From positions 2,407-28,383 of the forward strand of contig MU129299.1 in NCBI GenBank assembly GCA_014904985.1: DNA of 25,977 nucleotides, read 5' to 3'. Each line of letters opens with the position of its first letter. Within the stretch, counting starts at the first letter, position 1. The notes below the pieces were generated by a model, which saw only the letters and a list, made by a program, of their open reading frames with translations, was not told the DNA's origin and searched no databases. A program made the translations under genes and the position numbers. Source of the DNA: Hydnum rufescens UP504 (lineage: Eukaryota > Basidiomycota > Agaricomycetes > Cantharellales > Hydnaceae). Below are positions 1-8,420 of the stretch, piece by piece.

Positions 1-60
1 GTACATTTTCTGCCCCGAAAGTGGTACCTAAATAGGTCCCCCATGTGACTGACCAGCCTG
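1..60 (+). repeat. Terminal hairpin repeat P1 (cut by window edge)
   Basis: Most of a ~75-bp terminal repeat whose tail reads GACTGACCAGCCTG (47-60). Copies lie at 5321-5396 (inverted), 10141-10214 and, diverged, 11376-11452. Complete copies are themselves hairpins: GGGGGACCTATTAGGTACCA at one side pairs with TGGTACCTAAATTAGGTCCCC at the other. The first ~15 bases of this copy lie outside the window, so the element it belongs to cannot be determined. Confidence 0.7.
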
Positions 61-635
61 ATCCATCCATTGTCAAGTTTTTTCTCACCTACACGCCACC
101 TCACCTATCATTCGTTCCTATTGTACGGCCTCATCCAATACCATTTCCGAGTTCTTGCTCTGCTTTCACATAATGTTGGCTGCAGTCGTGGCTGCCAAGA
201 AGGAGGAGGGAGAAAAAACGCACCAAAAACAAAACTACCTCCAAATCAAGGTAGTGAGCATGAGCCCCTCCATCCAAAAGGCCTAGGGGCATGATGGCCC
301 CTTCTATACCTGCATCTGCCTGAGACATTGCCGATTTGCTTTGCTTGCCTCCCCCTCAAAATTGAACATCTGTGTTTCTCCGCCTCCAAATACCGAATTC
401 CCTCGGTGATCCTCCCCTTACACGTTCCGAGCTACTCAGCTGGCCGGACCATGTGATGTGCAAGTATAGCAGCTGAAACGAGGCCAAGAGTTAAAAAATT
501 ACATCCTTCTCTCTAAGGTGTTTTTCAAATTGTAATTGCCAGTTGTCAAATTCAGCTTTTTGATCATCACTTGACATCAAACTTGATTTCAGCCATTTAG
601 GCCTACCTAAGTCATCAACATGTCCCTCCTTTTAA
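61..635. other. No gene seen; non-coding repeat-derived DNA
   Basis: Short open frames here show no recognisable domain and no plausible splicing. The stretch lies between two terminal-repeat tails in the same orientation (ending at 60 and 662) and interrupts the 3' end of the KDZ transposase, so it is probably part of an inserted, decayed element. Confidence 0.4.
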
Positions 636-662
636 GGCCCCTCTATATGGCTGACCAGGCTG
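636..662 (+). repeat. Degenerate terminal-repeat tail P6
   Basis: The sequence GGCCCCTCTATATGGCTGAC followed by CAGGCTG resembles the tail of the other terminal repeats (GGTCCCCCATATGACTGACC then AGCCTG). KDZ coding similarity on the minus strand stops exactly at its inner edge, which marks this as an insertion or recombination junction. Confidence 0.45.
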
Positions 663-3080
663 CCAAAAAGACCCTTCATATCAATAGGTGGAGGTATTAT
701 TGCATTCTTTGAGATCCCGCCCCAACCACAAAGCTTCATCATATTAAGTCACCATTTGTTATAGTCCACAACAAGACTCTTGACGGAGTGATAGCATCTC
801 TTCAATGCTTTCATTGTATGCTCCATAGTGTTATGGTCTAGGAGTATGAAGTGAAGTTGCTCATGAGTTTCAGAAAGCCTTCACTTGAAAGGAAATGATG
901 TACCTAGTTCCTTACTCCTGAAAGCTCCCATGAGATTATGAGTCTCAAAGTTCTTCTCACACACTTTCACAATAATATGGGCTTTAAGAGCCCCCATATT
1001 AAGCTGGTGTTCAAACCAAGCATGGCCCCTCATCTTCTTGAGCTTCTCGTATGATATTGGATCACCAAATTGAAGGACAGCCATCAAGTCATTATCTTGC
1101 TTTGATAGACACAAGACAATCTTCTCTTGTTCAGCAATCAAAGTTGTGATCTCTGCAACTTCATTCCAGCTTGCAATGCTGTCTGAGAGAGGCACCAACA
1201 TAAGTTGTTTCTGGAGGACCTTGATGAGATCTTGAGCAGCATTCAGACACTGACAGATGGCAAGGATCTTCTCCACAGCATGAAAACCTTTCTTCTTAGA
1301 CTGTTGCTCTAAAGGCCAGCTTTGATAGGCTTGCTGTGCTTCAAATTGAGCTTGAAAGTACTCATCAGTGTATTGGATCTTGTCCCTCTTTGCTTCAGCA
1401 AGTGCAAGTCAGGCTTTTGTTGCCCTCACATGCTTTTCCAGCCAAACACCAACCTGGCATAACTTCAGATGGTCCTGATGTTCAATCTGGAGGTCCAGGA
1501 GGAACAATTGATGATGGATGCCGGTGACACAGAGATTTGGGATAAGGCATTGAAGATCCCTCCAAAGATGTTCAAGCCCTCTCTGTCAGTGAGACCCCAG
1601 ATGTTGCCTTTCCAGGGATGATACCACAACTGACAGACCCACTGATGGCTGTATGCATGGAAGACACTGATTCCAAATATGATCCATGGCATCCATTGTG
1701 GCAAGAGGTTCCACTTCAGGATGCTTTGGTGAATTTGACAGCTGACATTGTAGAGAATGCCAACTCACCAGTGTACAGGCAACTGTGCCATGACGAAATC
1801 AATTATTGCCAGTGCATAGAACTGTTGCTCCCTGGGCATCCACATATTGCTCCAGATGATGACTCGATCATGGTGACAAACACCTGCCATCATGCCAGTG
1901 TCTGAGAAGTGCTGTCCTGGGGTCTCACTCTCTCCCCATCAGCAGCAATAAAAGACTCACCACAGTTGTCAAGGTATGAGTTCGGCACATGCAGCCCTGG
2001 CTCAACACAATCGCCCTCACCATTGGCAACATCAACTGTGTACTCCCCCTGCTTAGACATGTGTTTAGTATGATGTTCATGCCCCTTAACAGGCCAGGCT
2101 GCCTTGACCCTTGCTTTCCAAGCTTCCAAGAAGCTCCGGGGCAGCTTATGAGTTCCTGGTGGGACAATTTGAGGATCCTGGGTGCCAGGTTGCTTTTTTT
2201 GGCCAGGATGGCAGTCATAGTCCTTGTTTTGTCTAAGGGCAAAGCACGCATCAAGACACAGGAAGAACTTGGGGCTACAATACAACAAGATTCACTATAT
2301 CAGCATCACGACATGACAAGAGTGTGAATAGAATGTGTACTACTCACAGTTTTCTCTCCCCAACTTTGTTAACTCCACCAAAGCACAGTGGGCAACGAGA
2401 GCAAAGGTAATCAGATGGACTAATGGGAGGATCAACCCCCAGGTGTGAGAGTGTGGTTCATGATGGCATGGTCAGCCCATTTACATCCCCCTTGGCATGA
2501 CTGTTCATTGTGTGGGTGGTGGGTTCACTAACAAGGCAGCCATCGCTACTAAGGGCACTGACATACAACTGAGCCATTATGGGTGTGCTGAGAAGTTATC
2601 CAAACATGTCACATAGTTAGGATAATGTATGACAGATTGCTGCTCAGTTGCCATCAGCGAAGGTGGTCCAGATGGTTCATCACCACCTGATCCCAATTCA
2701 TCTTCAAATCCATCAGAAGAAAATAGAGATGGACAGGTACCATGGGAATGTTGTGAAGGTTCAGAAATCTGGACTTTCCGATGGTAGCATGGCTTGGTGA
2801 TGCTTGCTCTTGGTGCTGCCAGCTGATTTACCAGTACAGTAGCTATGAAGGTGCCAGTTCCACCATGGAATTTCCAAGCTGTTGCTGCACTTGTAATGGG
2901 TTTCATGCTGTCTTGAGAGAGCATTGTGGTTGGAAGTTGACTGGGGTTGGCAGTGTTGATGGCAGTCATCAGTTTCTTCAAAACCTTATGACTACTAGTC
3001 TCCTTGGCAATCACAGCCTGGAAGGTTTTCAGGCCTTCTTGAGTGTACTGGAGTATGTGTCAGAAGGGGCTGATGAAGAG
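663..3080 (-). pseudogene. KDZ-type transposase (CxC-associated), broken
   Basis: This is a DNA-transposon transposase of the Kyakuja-Dileera-Zisupton group, recognised from its order of family features. On the minus strand these are: a Cys pair in CSRCPLCFGG (about 2383-2412); an intron; DACF (about 2240-2260); VPNSYLD and ESFIAADG (about 1930-2000); DTGMM and CHHDRV; a YALAIIDF/VGILYNV stretch; then ISVFHAYSHQW and GLTDREGLN (about 1580-1700). The C-terminal helical part follows (IQYTDEYF, ITTLIAEQE, GHAWFEHQLNM, 881-1400) and ends at PPPIDMKGLFG near 663. Frames change several times and stops interrupt it (for example after FSDTG's neighbouring frame and at about 1410 and 1800), so it is inactive. 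The N-terminal part (2577-3080) is an open frame with an acidic SSDGFEDELGSGGDE stretch but sits in a different frame from the Cys motif. A second copy's C-terminus lies at 10215-11064. Confidence 0.8.
2275..2347 (-). other. 73-nt spliceosomal intron in KDZ transposase
   Basis: The donor GTGAGT is read from 2347 and the acceptor TTGTAG ends at 2275 on the minus strand. A branch-like TGCTGATA lies inside. Splicing joins GERK-L to PKFFLCLDACF in frame, linking the Cys-motif exon to the core exon as in other KDZ proteins. Confidence 0.75.
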
Positions 3081-3086
3081 GGATGA

Positions 3087-3815
3087 GGATTTGATGCACT
3101 GGGGCTTCGTCTATGCTTCCATGAGCCTCAGAAGTCATTTCATCATCCACCTGGAGCATTGCCCATACACTTGGGGGACATAGGCAAGATCACTTAATTA
3201 TGGGACTTGCAGACTAGGAAGAATGCTCATCCACAAAGTTTGTGATAGAGGTGAGATATTTGGGAAATTGAGAGGTGAGGACATGAAAAGTGGAAAACAC
3301 AAGGCAGAAACACAAGAGGCAGGAACATGAGAGATGGGAACACTGTAGAAGGGCTTTAGATGTCAAGCTCAAATGTTGAAGAACCAAACACACACACCTG
3401 ATATGTGGAAGTCAGTGTCAAAGAGAAAGCCAGGATGCAACAGGAAATCACAAGAAAAAGCAAGTTGCTTGAACCTGGGGCCTACAGAAAAACCAAATGT
3501 TGGCCCACAGACACTGCGAAAAACTCAAATTGAGGAATGAAGCATGTTGATGAGACACCGGCACATGTGGTAACAGGAATACGGTATAGAAGAAGGGTTG
3601 GGAGCTCTCATGACTGTCAAATCAAAATCTGGTTCAGCCAGTGTGTAGATGGGAGACTGTATTTCTGTTGTTATTCATTGGGTTGGTTCGCTTCAATGGT
3701 TGATCACACTCTGCAAGATGTGTATGGTGTTCAGTGGAGGATAGGATGGGATATGGACTAGCTGTAGTCAATGATATATCATCTGGGATGCTTTATGGAA
3801 CACCTTGGACCACCG
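3087..3815. other. No gene seen
   Basis: Open frames in this stretch are short and resemble no family I know. It may be the 5' region of the KDZ relic or non-coding filler. Confidence 0.35.
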
Positions 3816-3821
3816 TATATC

Positions 3822-3875
3822 AGGACCTTCTTAGGTACCAAATCCCAGGCACTTTTTGGTACCTAGGGAGGCCCT
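3822..3875. repeat. Hairpin repeat P5
   Basis: AGGACCTTCTTAGGTACCAA, a short loop, then TTTTTGGTACCTAGGGAGG form an inverted repeat of the same AGGTACCA/TGGTACCT type as the terminal repeats. It is closest to the copy at 11376-11452, which is also next to GGGCCC-rich DNA. The GACCAGCCTG tail is missing here. Confidence 0.5.
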
Positions 3876-3881
3876 CCCGAC

Positions 3882-3946
3882 ATGGGGCCCAATTGGGCCA
3901 AATACCCCATATCGGCCAGACCAAGTTGGGCCCCAATGGGGCCCCA
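3882..3946. repeat. GGGCCC-rich palindromic tract
   Basis: Repeated GGGGCCCAATTGGGCC and TTGGGCCCCAATGGGGCCCC motifs. In the minus-strand direction the order is gene (4110-5296), GGGCCC tract, hairpin. The plus-strand KDZ fragment shows the same order (10215-11064, 11219-11320, 11376-11452), so the pair of motifs probably marks one end of a transposon family. Confidence 0.5.
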
Positions 3947-4109
3947 GTCTCTGAACTTCATGCCTGCAACATGCACCAACCTATACATATACTTATGGCA
4001 AGGGTAGACTTATAGCATTAAGAAGTTACTATAGGCAAGTTAGCAAGAAACATGAGACTAAGTTAAAGGTGCATAAGGGCATCAACCCGAGAGGAGCATG
4101 GACACTAAG

Positions 4110-5296
4110 TCAACACTGTTGAAATGATGTAGATAATCCAAGGCTGTCAAGTCCCCAGGTAACATCCATAGAATTACGTGCAACCCCATTCTCATAGTTG
4201 AGACCATCCGACATGGTACTGGGACCTCCAAAATCATGCATGCCAATCTCCGCATGTCCTTGTTGGTGCCCCATTGAAAACCCAAATAGGTCATCAGGTT
4301 GTGCAGTTCCAGGATAATCACCGTGTTGTAGGGTAGAAGTCTGATGGAGCGGAATCATGTCGGCATTGCGGTCCATGGTTCCATTCACGGATCCAGGATA
4401 TGCATTGAAGGTATTATCAAACGAGGCGGGATCGAAATATGACAAGTCCACTCCTCTCCAGTCCATCCTTGGGAGGTCAATCGTGGAGGTGGAGGGGCTG
4501 AGGTGACACCAGAGACAGAGGGAGAGGCTTGTGAGTTGGAAAAACGAGGCCGGGGCTTTGGTTGTGGTTGCAGTTCATTTCCAAGATGTACCTCGGAGGG
4601 CCCAGAGGGGTCACTCTCTACAGCATTGTCACTTTCGCTGTTGATATAGGCACTAGAGAGTGGTGTCGACTTCCGCTTTCCTTTGGCCCTCTTGGTCCCC
4701 TTCCTTAGATCTGATGACAACTCTCGTATCTTCTTTGTCACCCCACCGTCAACGAGACTATCACCAGCATTCCTTCGCTTAGCACCACCACCCGAGCTCC
4801 CTCCAGTGACCTTCTTGGAGGCAGCATCCCTAGCCCCCTTCAGCGATAGTATCATGTCCCCATTGTGATCAACAATCAACGGGATATCCGATGCATCCCC
4901 CTCTGGCCAATCATCGAGGCTGCTGAGTGTAACCTTCCTCTCAGGATTGGTATCCTGAAGCGCGAAGTATAAGGCCTTCCAATGTGACGTTCCATAGTGA
5001 TCACTATACTCAGAACCGAAGTTTGGAAACTGGGCATTGGGCAAAAAATTCCTGAGTACGAGTTTGTGCTCGATTAGAATCTTCACCAAGTTCGTCCATG
5101 GGAAGACCGAAAATTCCACGTATGGCCTGAATAGGGCAGCAAGCATGCCCTTGACGGCTGTCCGGGTCTTGTAGACGTTGCTGAGATCAAATGCTCTCTT
5201 CTTCTGGGACTCCTCAGCCGTAAACTCACGCAATGCCTCGTGCTGAGAACGTTTCGAAAGAATGAAACGATATATATCAGAAATCTCGGCAGCCAT
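4110..5296 (-). CDS. Uncharacterised transposon-associated protein, probable frameshift
   Basis: I do not recognise a family. The first ATG at 5296 opens a 303-codon frame; from about 4470 the plausible coding continues in another frame to 4110 (WRGVDLSYFDPASFDNTF onward). A one-base indel or an unseen intron near 4466-4480 would join them to about 395 residues. Residues 1-150 look folded (DIYRFILSK, FPWTNLVKILIEHKLVL, HWKALYFALQD). Residues 160-300 are low-complexity: a Gly/Ser stretch, a basic nuclear-signal-like KGTKRAKGKRKS, then Pro-rich sequence. The last ~115 residues are rich in Asp, Phe, Met and Gly, as in activation-domain-like tails, which is only an inference. The start lies 25 bases from terminal repeat P2, suggesting it is cargo or an accessory protein of a transposon. 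Alternative: a host gene trapped between elements. Confidence 0.55.
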
Positions 5297-5320
5297 CGAG
5301 AATTTGGTGTTAAACCATTC

Positions 5321-5396
5321 CAGGCTGGTCAGTCATATGGGGGACCTAATTTAGGTACCACTTTCGGGGCAGAAAATGGTACCTAATAGGTCCCCC
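5321..5396 (-). repeat. Terminal hairpin repeat P2
   Basis: A full copy of the ~75-bp terminal repeat in inverted orientation. Its inner part is a self-complementary hairpin: GGGGGACCTAATTTAGGTAC on one side and GTACCTAATAGGTCCCCC on the other, with CTTTCGGGGCAGAAAATG in the loop. The outer tail is CAGGCTGGTCAGTCATAT. Confidence 0.8.
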
Positions 5397-5875
5397 AGAC
5401 CTTACGGCCGAAATCAGGCGATTTCAATTCAGTTTTTTGGCCATCTGTCGGCCAATCCATGGCTGTGCTAGATTATATGCTTATTTATTATTATTTGTTT
5501 ATTTATTATTATTATTATTATATACATATTATACTATATACCTATTATCCCCCCCGGGGTCTGCCACCACAGGGGGGCATGGTTTATGCGGATCATGGTC
5601 ACGCGCCCGCATTTACCCACCGTACCCTCCGCAGCGAGTGCGGTCGGGGGCTGGTTCCTTTTGGGCACTGCCTCGAGAGGGTCGGTCTTCATTTGTGGGG
5701 CTTCGTTCGCGGTTATCGTTCGTGGCGTCTCGTTCGGCGGGTTTCTGCTTGGGGGCTCGCGGGGGTTCTGGTTCAGGATCTACAGAAATAAATAATGAAA
5801 TATTAGTACAACAGTAATGCAGCGCAAAAAGAGCAGCTTATGCTGCTCTTTTTGCGCCACAAGACTAAGAAATGA
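5321..5875 (-). repeat. Left inverted arm of fold-back element, with terminal exon
   Basis: Inverted match to 9680-10214, including the terminal hairpin, a TTATTATT-rich tract (5480-5530), a CCCCCCGGGGTCTGCC/CCACAGGGGGGC palindrome (5550-5578), the terminal exon (below 5779, with repeated CGAACGA units) and the first hairpin A (5822-5857). Differences between arms are scattered single bases and short indels, so the arms have been diverging or are only partly homogenised. Confidence 0.85.
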
Positions 5876-5889
5876 AATATAAAACATAC
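5780..5889 (-). other. Module intron I7 (110 nt) with hairpin A
   Basis: Donor GTATGT read from 5889; acceptor CTGTAG ends at 5780. Hairpin A at 5822-5857 has a perfect 16-bp stem with loop TTAT. The branch point is TACTAAT, just downstream of the hairpin. The terminal exon (ATCCTGAACCAGAACCC...) follows. Confidence 0.75.
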
Positions 5890-6060
5890 CTTGTACCCCA
5901 CACCCGCAGGTGTAGGGTACTGGGGCTGTGTACGTTGGTGCGTACATACGCCGGCTCGTACGCACGGCGGTTCGTATGGCCCCCCCGTCGTTCGGGCGTC
6001 GATAAGCAGGGTTGCGGGGGGGGGTTCGCGTCGGTATTCGCTCGCAAGAGAAGTCGAGAC

Positions 6061-6169
6061 CTACAGGATAAGAAATCTAAATTAGTTAATAATTAAACAC
6101 CATGCAAAAAGAGCAGCTTTCGCTGCTCTTTTTGCATGGGTGTAGCTACTGGGCAGGACAGGGACTCAC
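6061..6169 (-). other. Module intron I6 (109 nt) with hairpin A
   Basis: Donor GTGAGT from 6169; acceptor CTGTAG ends at 6061. Hairpin A at 6101-6138 has a 17-bp stem (CATGCAAAAAGAGCAGC and its complement) and a 4-nt loop. The branch point is AACTAAT. Confidence 0.75.
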
Positions 6170-6534
6170 CTTACATAGGACCACACACCTGCCAGGGCAG
6201 GTGTGTGATTCCTGGTGCCCGCATTAGGCGGGGGTGCATCCTCGTTCAGCGTGGTTGCATCCCCGTTTGACACGGCCACGTCCTCGTTTGGCATGGCGCC
6301 GCATGTCACGTCCTGGGCACGTTGGCGTGGCGTGTTGCGTTGGTGTGGTGCATTGCGTTGGCGTGGTGCGGTGCGTTGGCGTGTCGCGTTGTTGGCGTTG
6401 CGTTGGCGTGTCGCGTTGCGTTGGCGTTGCGTTGGCGTGTCGTGTTGCTGTGCTGCATTCGCATTGGTGTGTCGCGTGGGTCTTTGGGCTCTGGTCATTT
6501 TGTGGGTTACCGTCATGCGTTGACGAGGGCCCAG

Positions 6535-6645
6535 CTAGAATAATTAAAAGCACGTTAGTAAAAAATTCGAAAGCAGCGCAAAAAGAGCAGCTTTCACTGC
6601 TCTTTTTGCGCCGGTGTATCTACTACAATTCATAAAAAAACATAC
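6535..6645 (-). other. Module intron I5 (111 nt) with hairpin A
   Basis: Donor GTATGT from 6645; acceptor TTCTAG ends at 6535. Hairpin A at 6576-6611 has one mismatch. The branch point is TACTAAC. The mirrored copy in the right half is 8242-8350. Confidence 0.75.
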
Positions 6646-6711
6646 CTTGTATGACCACACACCCGCCGCTGTGGTGTGTGGTCATCTACGCCTGCCTGTC
6701 TAGGTGGTTTC

Positions 6712-6827
6712 CTGTTCGGTCGATGTAGCGCATTTTAATCGATCAATGTAAAAAATAAAATAAAATAAAAAGAAAAGCCACGCAAAAGGAGCAGCGTACG
6801 CTGCTCCTCTTGCGCGGTTGTACTCAC
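6712..6827 (-). other. Module intron I4 (tentative, 116 nt) with hairpin A
   Basis: The donor GTGAGT from 6827 is clear, and hairpin A (6781-6814) contains AAAAGGAGCAGC paired with GCTGCTCCTCTT. The 3' end is uncertain: there is no CTAAC-type branch point, and the best acceptor is GAACAG ending at 6712. Confidence 0.5.
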
Positions 6828-7024
6828 CTTACAATTACCACACACCCGCTGAAGCGGGTATGTGGTTCGTCTGGGGTCCCTGGGCCTTGCATTGTGCGTC
6901 CCCGTTTCTGGGTTTCGTTTGGCGATTGTTCCTGGGCAGGTCATGTTTGTGGCCCTCGTTTGGCAGGTTAGTTGTCATTTCCGGGGGAGGGGGGGTTCAT
7001 TTGGCGGGTGGTTGAGGCAATAAC

Positions 7025-7121
7025 CTAGAATAATAGATAATTTGTTAGTTAAAAATTTAAATGAACGCAAAAAGAGCAGCGATGGCTGCTCTTTTTGCGT
7101 CCTCCGGGGTGCATTACTTAC
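7025..7121 (-). other. Module intron I3 (97 nt) with hairpin A
   Basis: Donor GTAAGT from 7121; acceptor TTCTAG ends at 7025. Hairpin A at 7065-7100 has a 16-bp stem with loop GATG. The branch point is AACTAAC. Confidence 0.75.
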
Positions 7122-7279
7122 CTTTTATAGAGCCCACACCCGCGATAGCGGGTGTGGGGTTCCTACGGTTTGGCGTTCGCTTGATTTCTTCGTTTGGCGC
7201 CTTGTCGTTTGCGGATCTCGTTTTGCGGGTGGGTCATCGTTCGGGGGGCTCGTTCTACAGGTCTTCATTTGTTGCTAGC

Positions 7280-7370
7280 CTAGAATAATAAATCATTAGT
7301 TAAAAAAATTAAAACAGGCGCAAAAAGAGCAGCATTGCTGCTCTTTTTGCGCCGTTGGGGGTGCACTTAC
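7280..7370 (-). other. Module intron I2 (91 nt) with hairpin A
   Basis: Donor GTAAGT from 7370; acceptor TTCTAG ends at 7280. Hairpin A at 7317-7353 has a perfect 17-bp stem and a 3-nt loop. The branch point is AACTAAT. Hairpin B upstream (7379-7412) is a perfect 15-bp stem with a 4-nt loop. Confidence 0.8.
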
Positions 7371-7619
7371 CTTATATAGAACCACACACCCGCCGCAGCG
7401 GGTGTGTGGTTCGTGTGGCCACTCCGTCGGGGCGCAGCCACCTCTGCGTCCTGTTGCGTTTCGCTTGGCGGGGTTTTGTTTGGCGCCATTTCGTTTGGCG
7501 CAGCTTCGTTTGGGTTGTTTTCGGGTTGTTTTCGGTTCGCGTGTTGCCGTTTAGGACCTGAGCGGTCAGGCCTCGTCCTTTGGCGGGGCCTCGTTTGGTG
7601 CCTGGGACAAGGCCATGAC

Positions 7620-7723
7620 CTAGGAATATCAACGTGGTCAGTAAAGAAATTCAAAGCAGCGCAAAAAGAGCAGCTTTCGCTGCTCTTTTTGCGCTGTTGT
7701 ATCTACTAGTATAAAAAACTCAC
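7620..7723 (-). other. Module intron I1 (104 nt) with hairpin A
   Basis: Donor GTGAGT from 7723; acceptor TCCTAG ends at 7620. Hairpin A at 7658-7695 has a 17-bp stem. The branch point is TACTGAC. This is the module nearest the centre of the fold-back element; its hairpin B lies at 7729-7756. Confidence 0.75.
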
Positions 7724-7806
7724 CTTTTGACCACACCCGCAGCGGCGGGTGTGGTCGTCTGCTTGCCTTTCCTTTGTAGGCGGTTGCCTGTCGGTATGTG
7801 AGGACG

Positions 7807-8150
7807 CAACTCAACGCTGGCAATTGCCGGATCCCCAAAAGCGCTCAAGTGCCGTCGCCACAAGTACCATTTAAATTAATAGCCAGTATATAGACAAGGA
7901 ATACGTTATTATGTAATATATATTTTTCCAAAAGACGACAAAGACAACCATAGGAGGTCAGAGCTCAATGAGGCATTTCAATGCCTCATTGAGCTCTGAC
8001 CTACCTATGGTTGTCTTTGTCGTCTTTTGGAAAAATATATATTACATAATAACGTATCCTGTCTATAACTGGCTATTACTTTAAATGGTACTTGTGGCGA
8101 CGGCACTTGAGTGCTTTGGGGATCCGGCAATTGCCGGCATTGAGTCGATT
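7807..8150. repeat. Central inverted repeat (about 172-bp arms)
   Basis: The centre is at about 7978/7979, where GAGCTCAATGAGGCATT and its complement flank a 2-nt spacer. The arms also share a perfect AATATATATTTTTCC/GGAAAAATATATATT block and a GGATCC-GGCAATTGCCGG block at the outer ends, with a few indels. Beyond the arms the two sides differ: the left continues into module 1, the right into a copy of the exon before intron I5. The outer CAACGCTGGCAATTGCCGG is similar to the start of array 2 (11453-11473). Confidence 0.85.
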
Positions 8151-8241
8151 AAAACGCGCATACATCAACCGAACAGGAAACCACCTAGACAGGCAGGCGT
8201 AGATGACCACACACCCGCAGCGGCGGGTGTGTGTCATACAG

Positions 8242-8350
8242 GTATGTTTTTTTGATTGTAGTAGATACACTGGCGCACAAAAGAGCAGCGAAAGCTGCTC
8301 TTTTGCGCTGCTTTCGAATTTTTTACTAACGTGCTTTTAATTATTCTAGC
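8242..8350 (+). other. Mirrored module intron (109 nt) in right half
   Basis: Donor GTATGT at 8242; acceptor TTCTAG ends at 8350. Hairpin A is at 8273-8308 and hairpin B at 8203-8237. The branch point is TACTAAC. It is the inverted copy of I5 with the same flanking exon sequence (CTGGGCCCTCGTC... after the acceptor). Confidence 0.75.
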
Positions 8351-8420
8351 TGGGCCCTCGTCCAACGCACGACGGTAACCCACAAAATGACCAGAGCCCA
8401 AACACCGAGGAGGCACGAGG

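Larger units (their letters stand above)
5780..7756 (-). repeat. Array of seven hairpin-exon/intron modules (array 1)
   Basis: Read on the minus strand, each module has an exon with CCAAACGA/CGAACGA-type repeats, hairpin B, a consensus donor 7-15 nt after B, hairpin A, a CTAAC/CTAAT-like branch point, and an acceptor (usually CTAG or GTAG). B hairpins lie at 5893-5920, 6182-6207, 6651-6685, 6838-6865, 7133-7158, 7379-7412 and 7729-7756. A hairpins lie at 5822-5857, 6101-6138, 6576-6611, 6781-6814, 7065-7100, 7317-7353 and 7658-7695. Introns are 91-116 nt. Exon lengths (249, 158, 197, 66, 365, 171 nt) are not all multiples of three, and stops occur in every phase I tried, so a protein product is doubtful. 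A spliced non-coding RNA or a decayed repeat-protein gene both fit. Confidence 0.75.

Noticed and set aside
1618..1905. Plus-strand 95-codon open frame
   Set aside because: It is the antisense shadow of the KDZ core, whose minus-strand reading shows recognisable family motifs across the same bases.
1..5396. One 5.4-kb transposon bounded by P1 and P2 as simple terminal inverted repeats
   Set aside because: Possible, but the KDZ frame is interrupted at 662/663 by another repeat tail, and P1's outer flank is outside the window, so a single-element model cannot be supported here.
6215..6635. Overlapping open frames in three frames and on both strands rich in Arg/Cys/Val or Thr/Gln/Asn
   Set aside because: They arise from the GCGTTGGCGTG-type repeats in one exon. 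Reading in all frames with biased composition is typical of tandem repeats, not genes.
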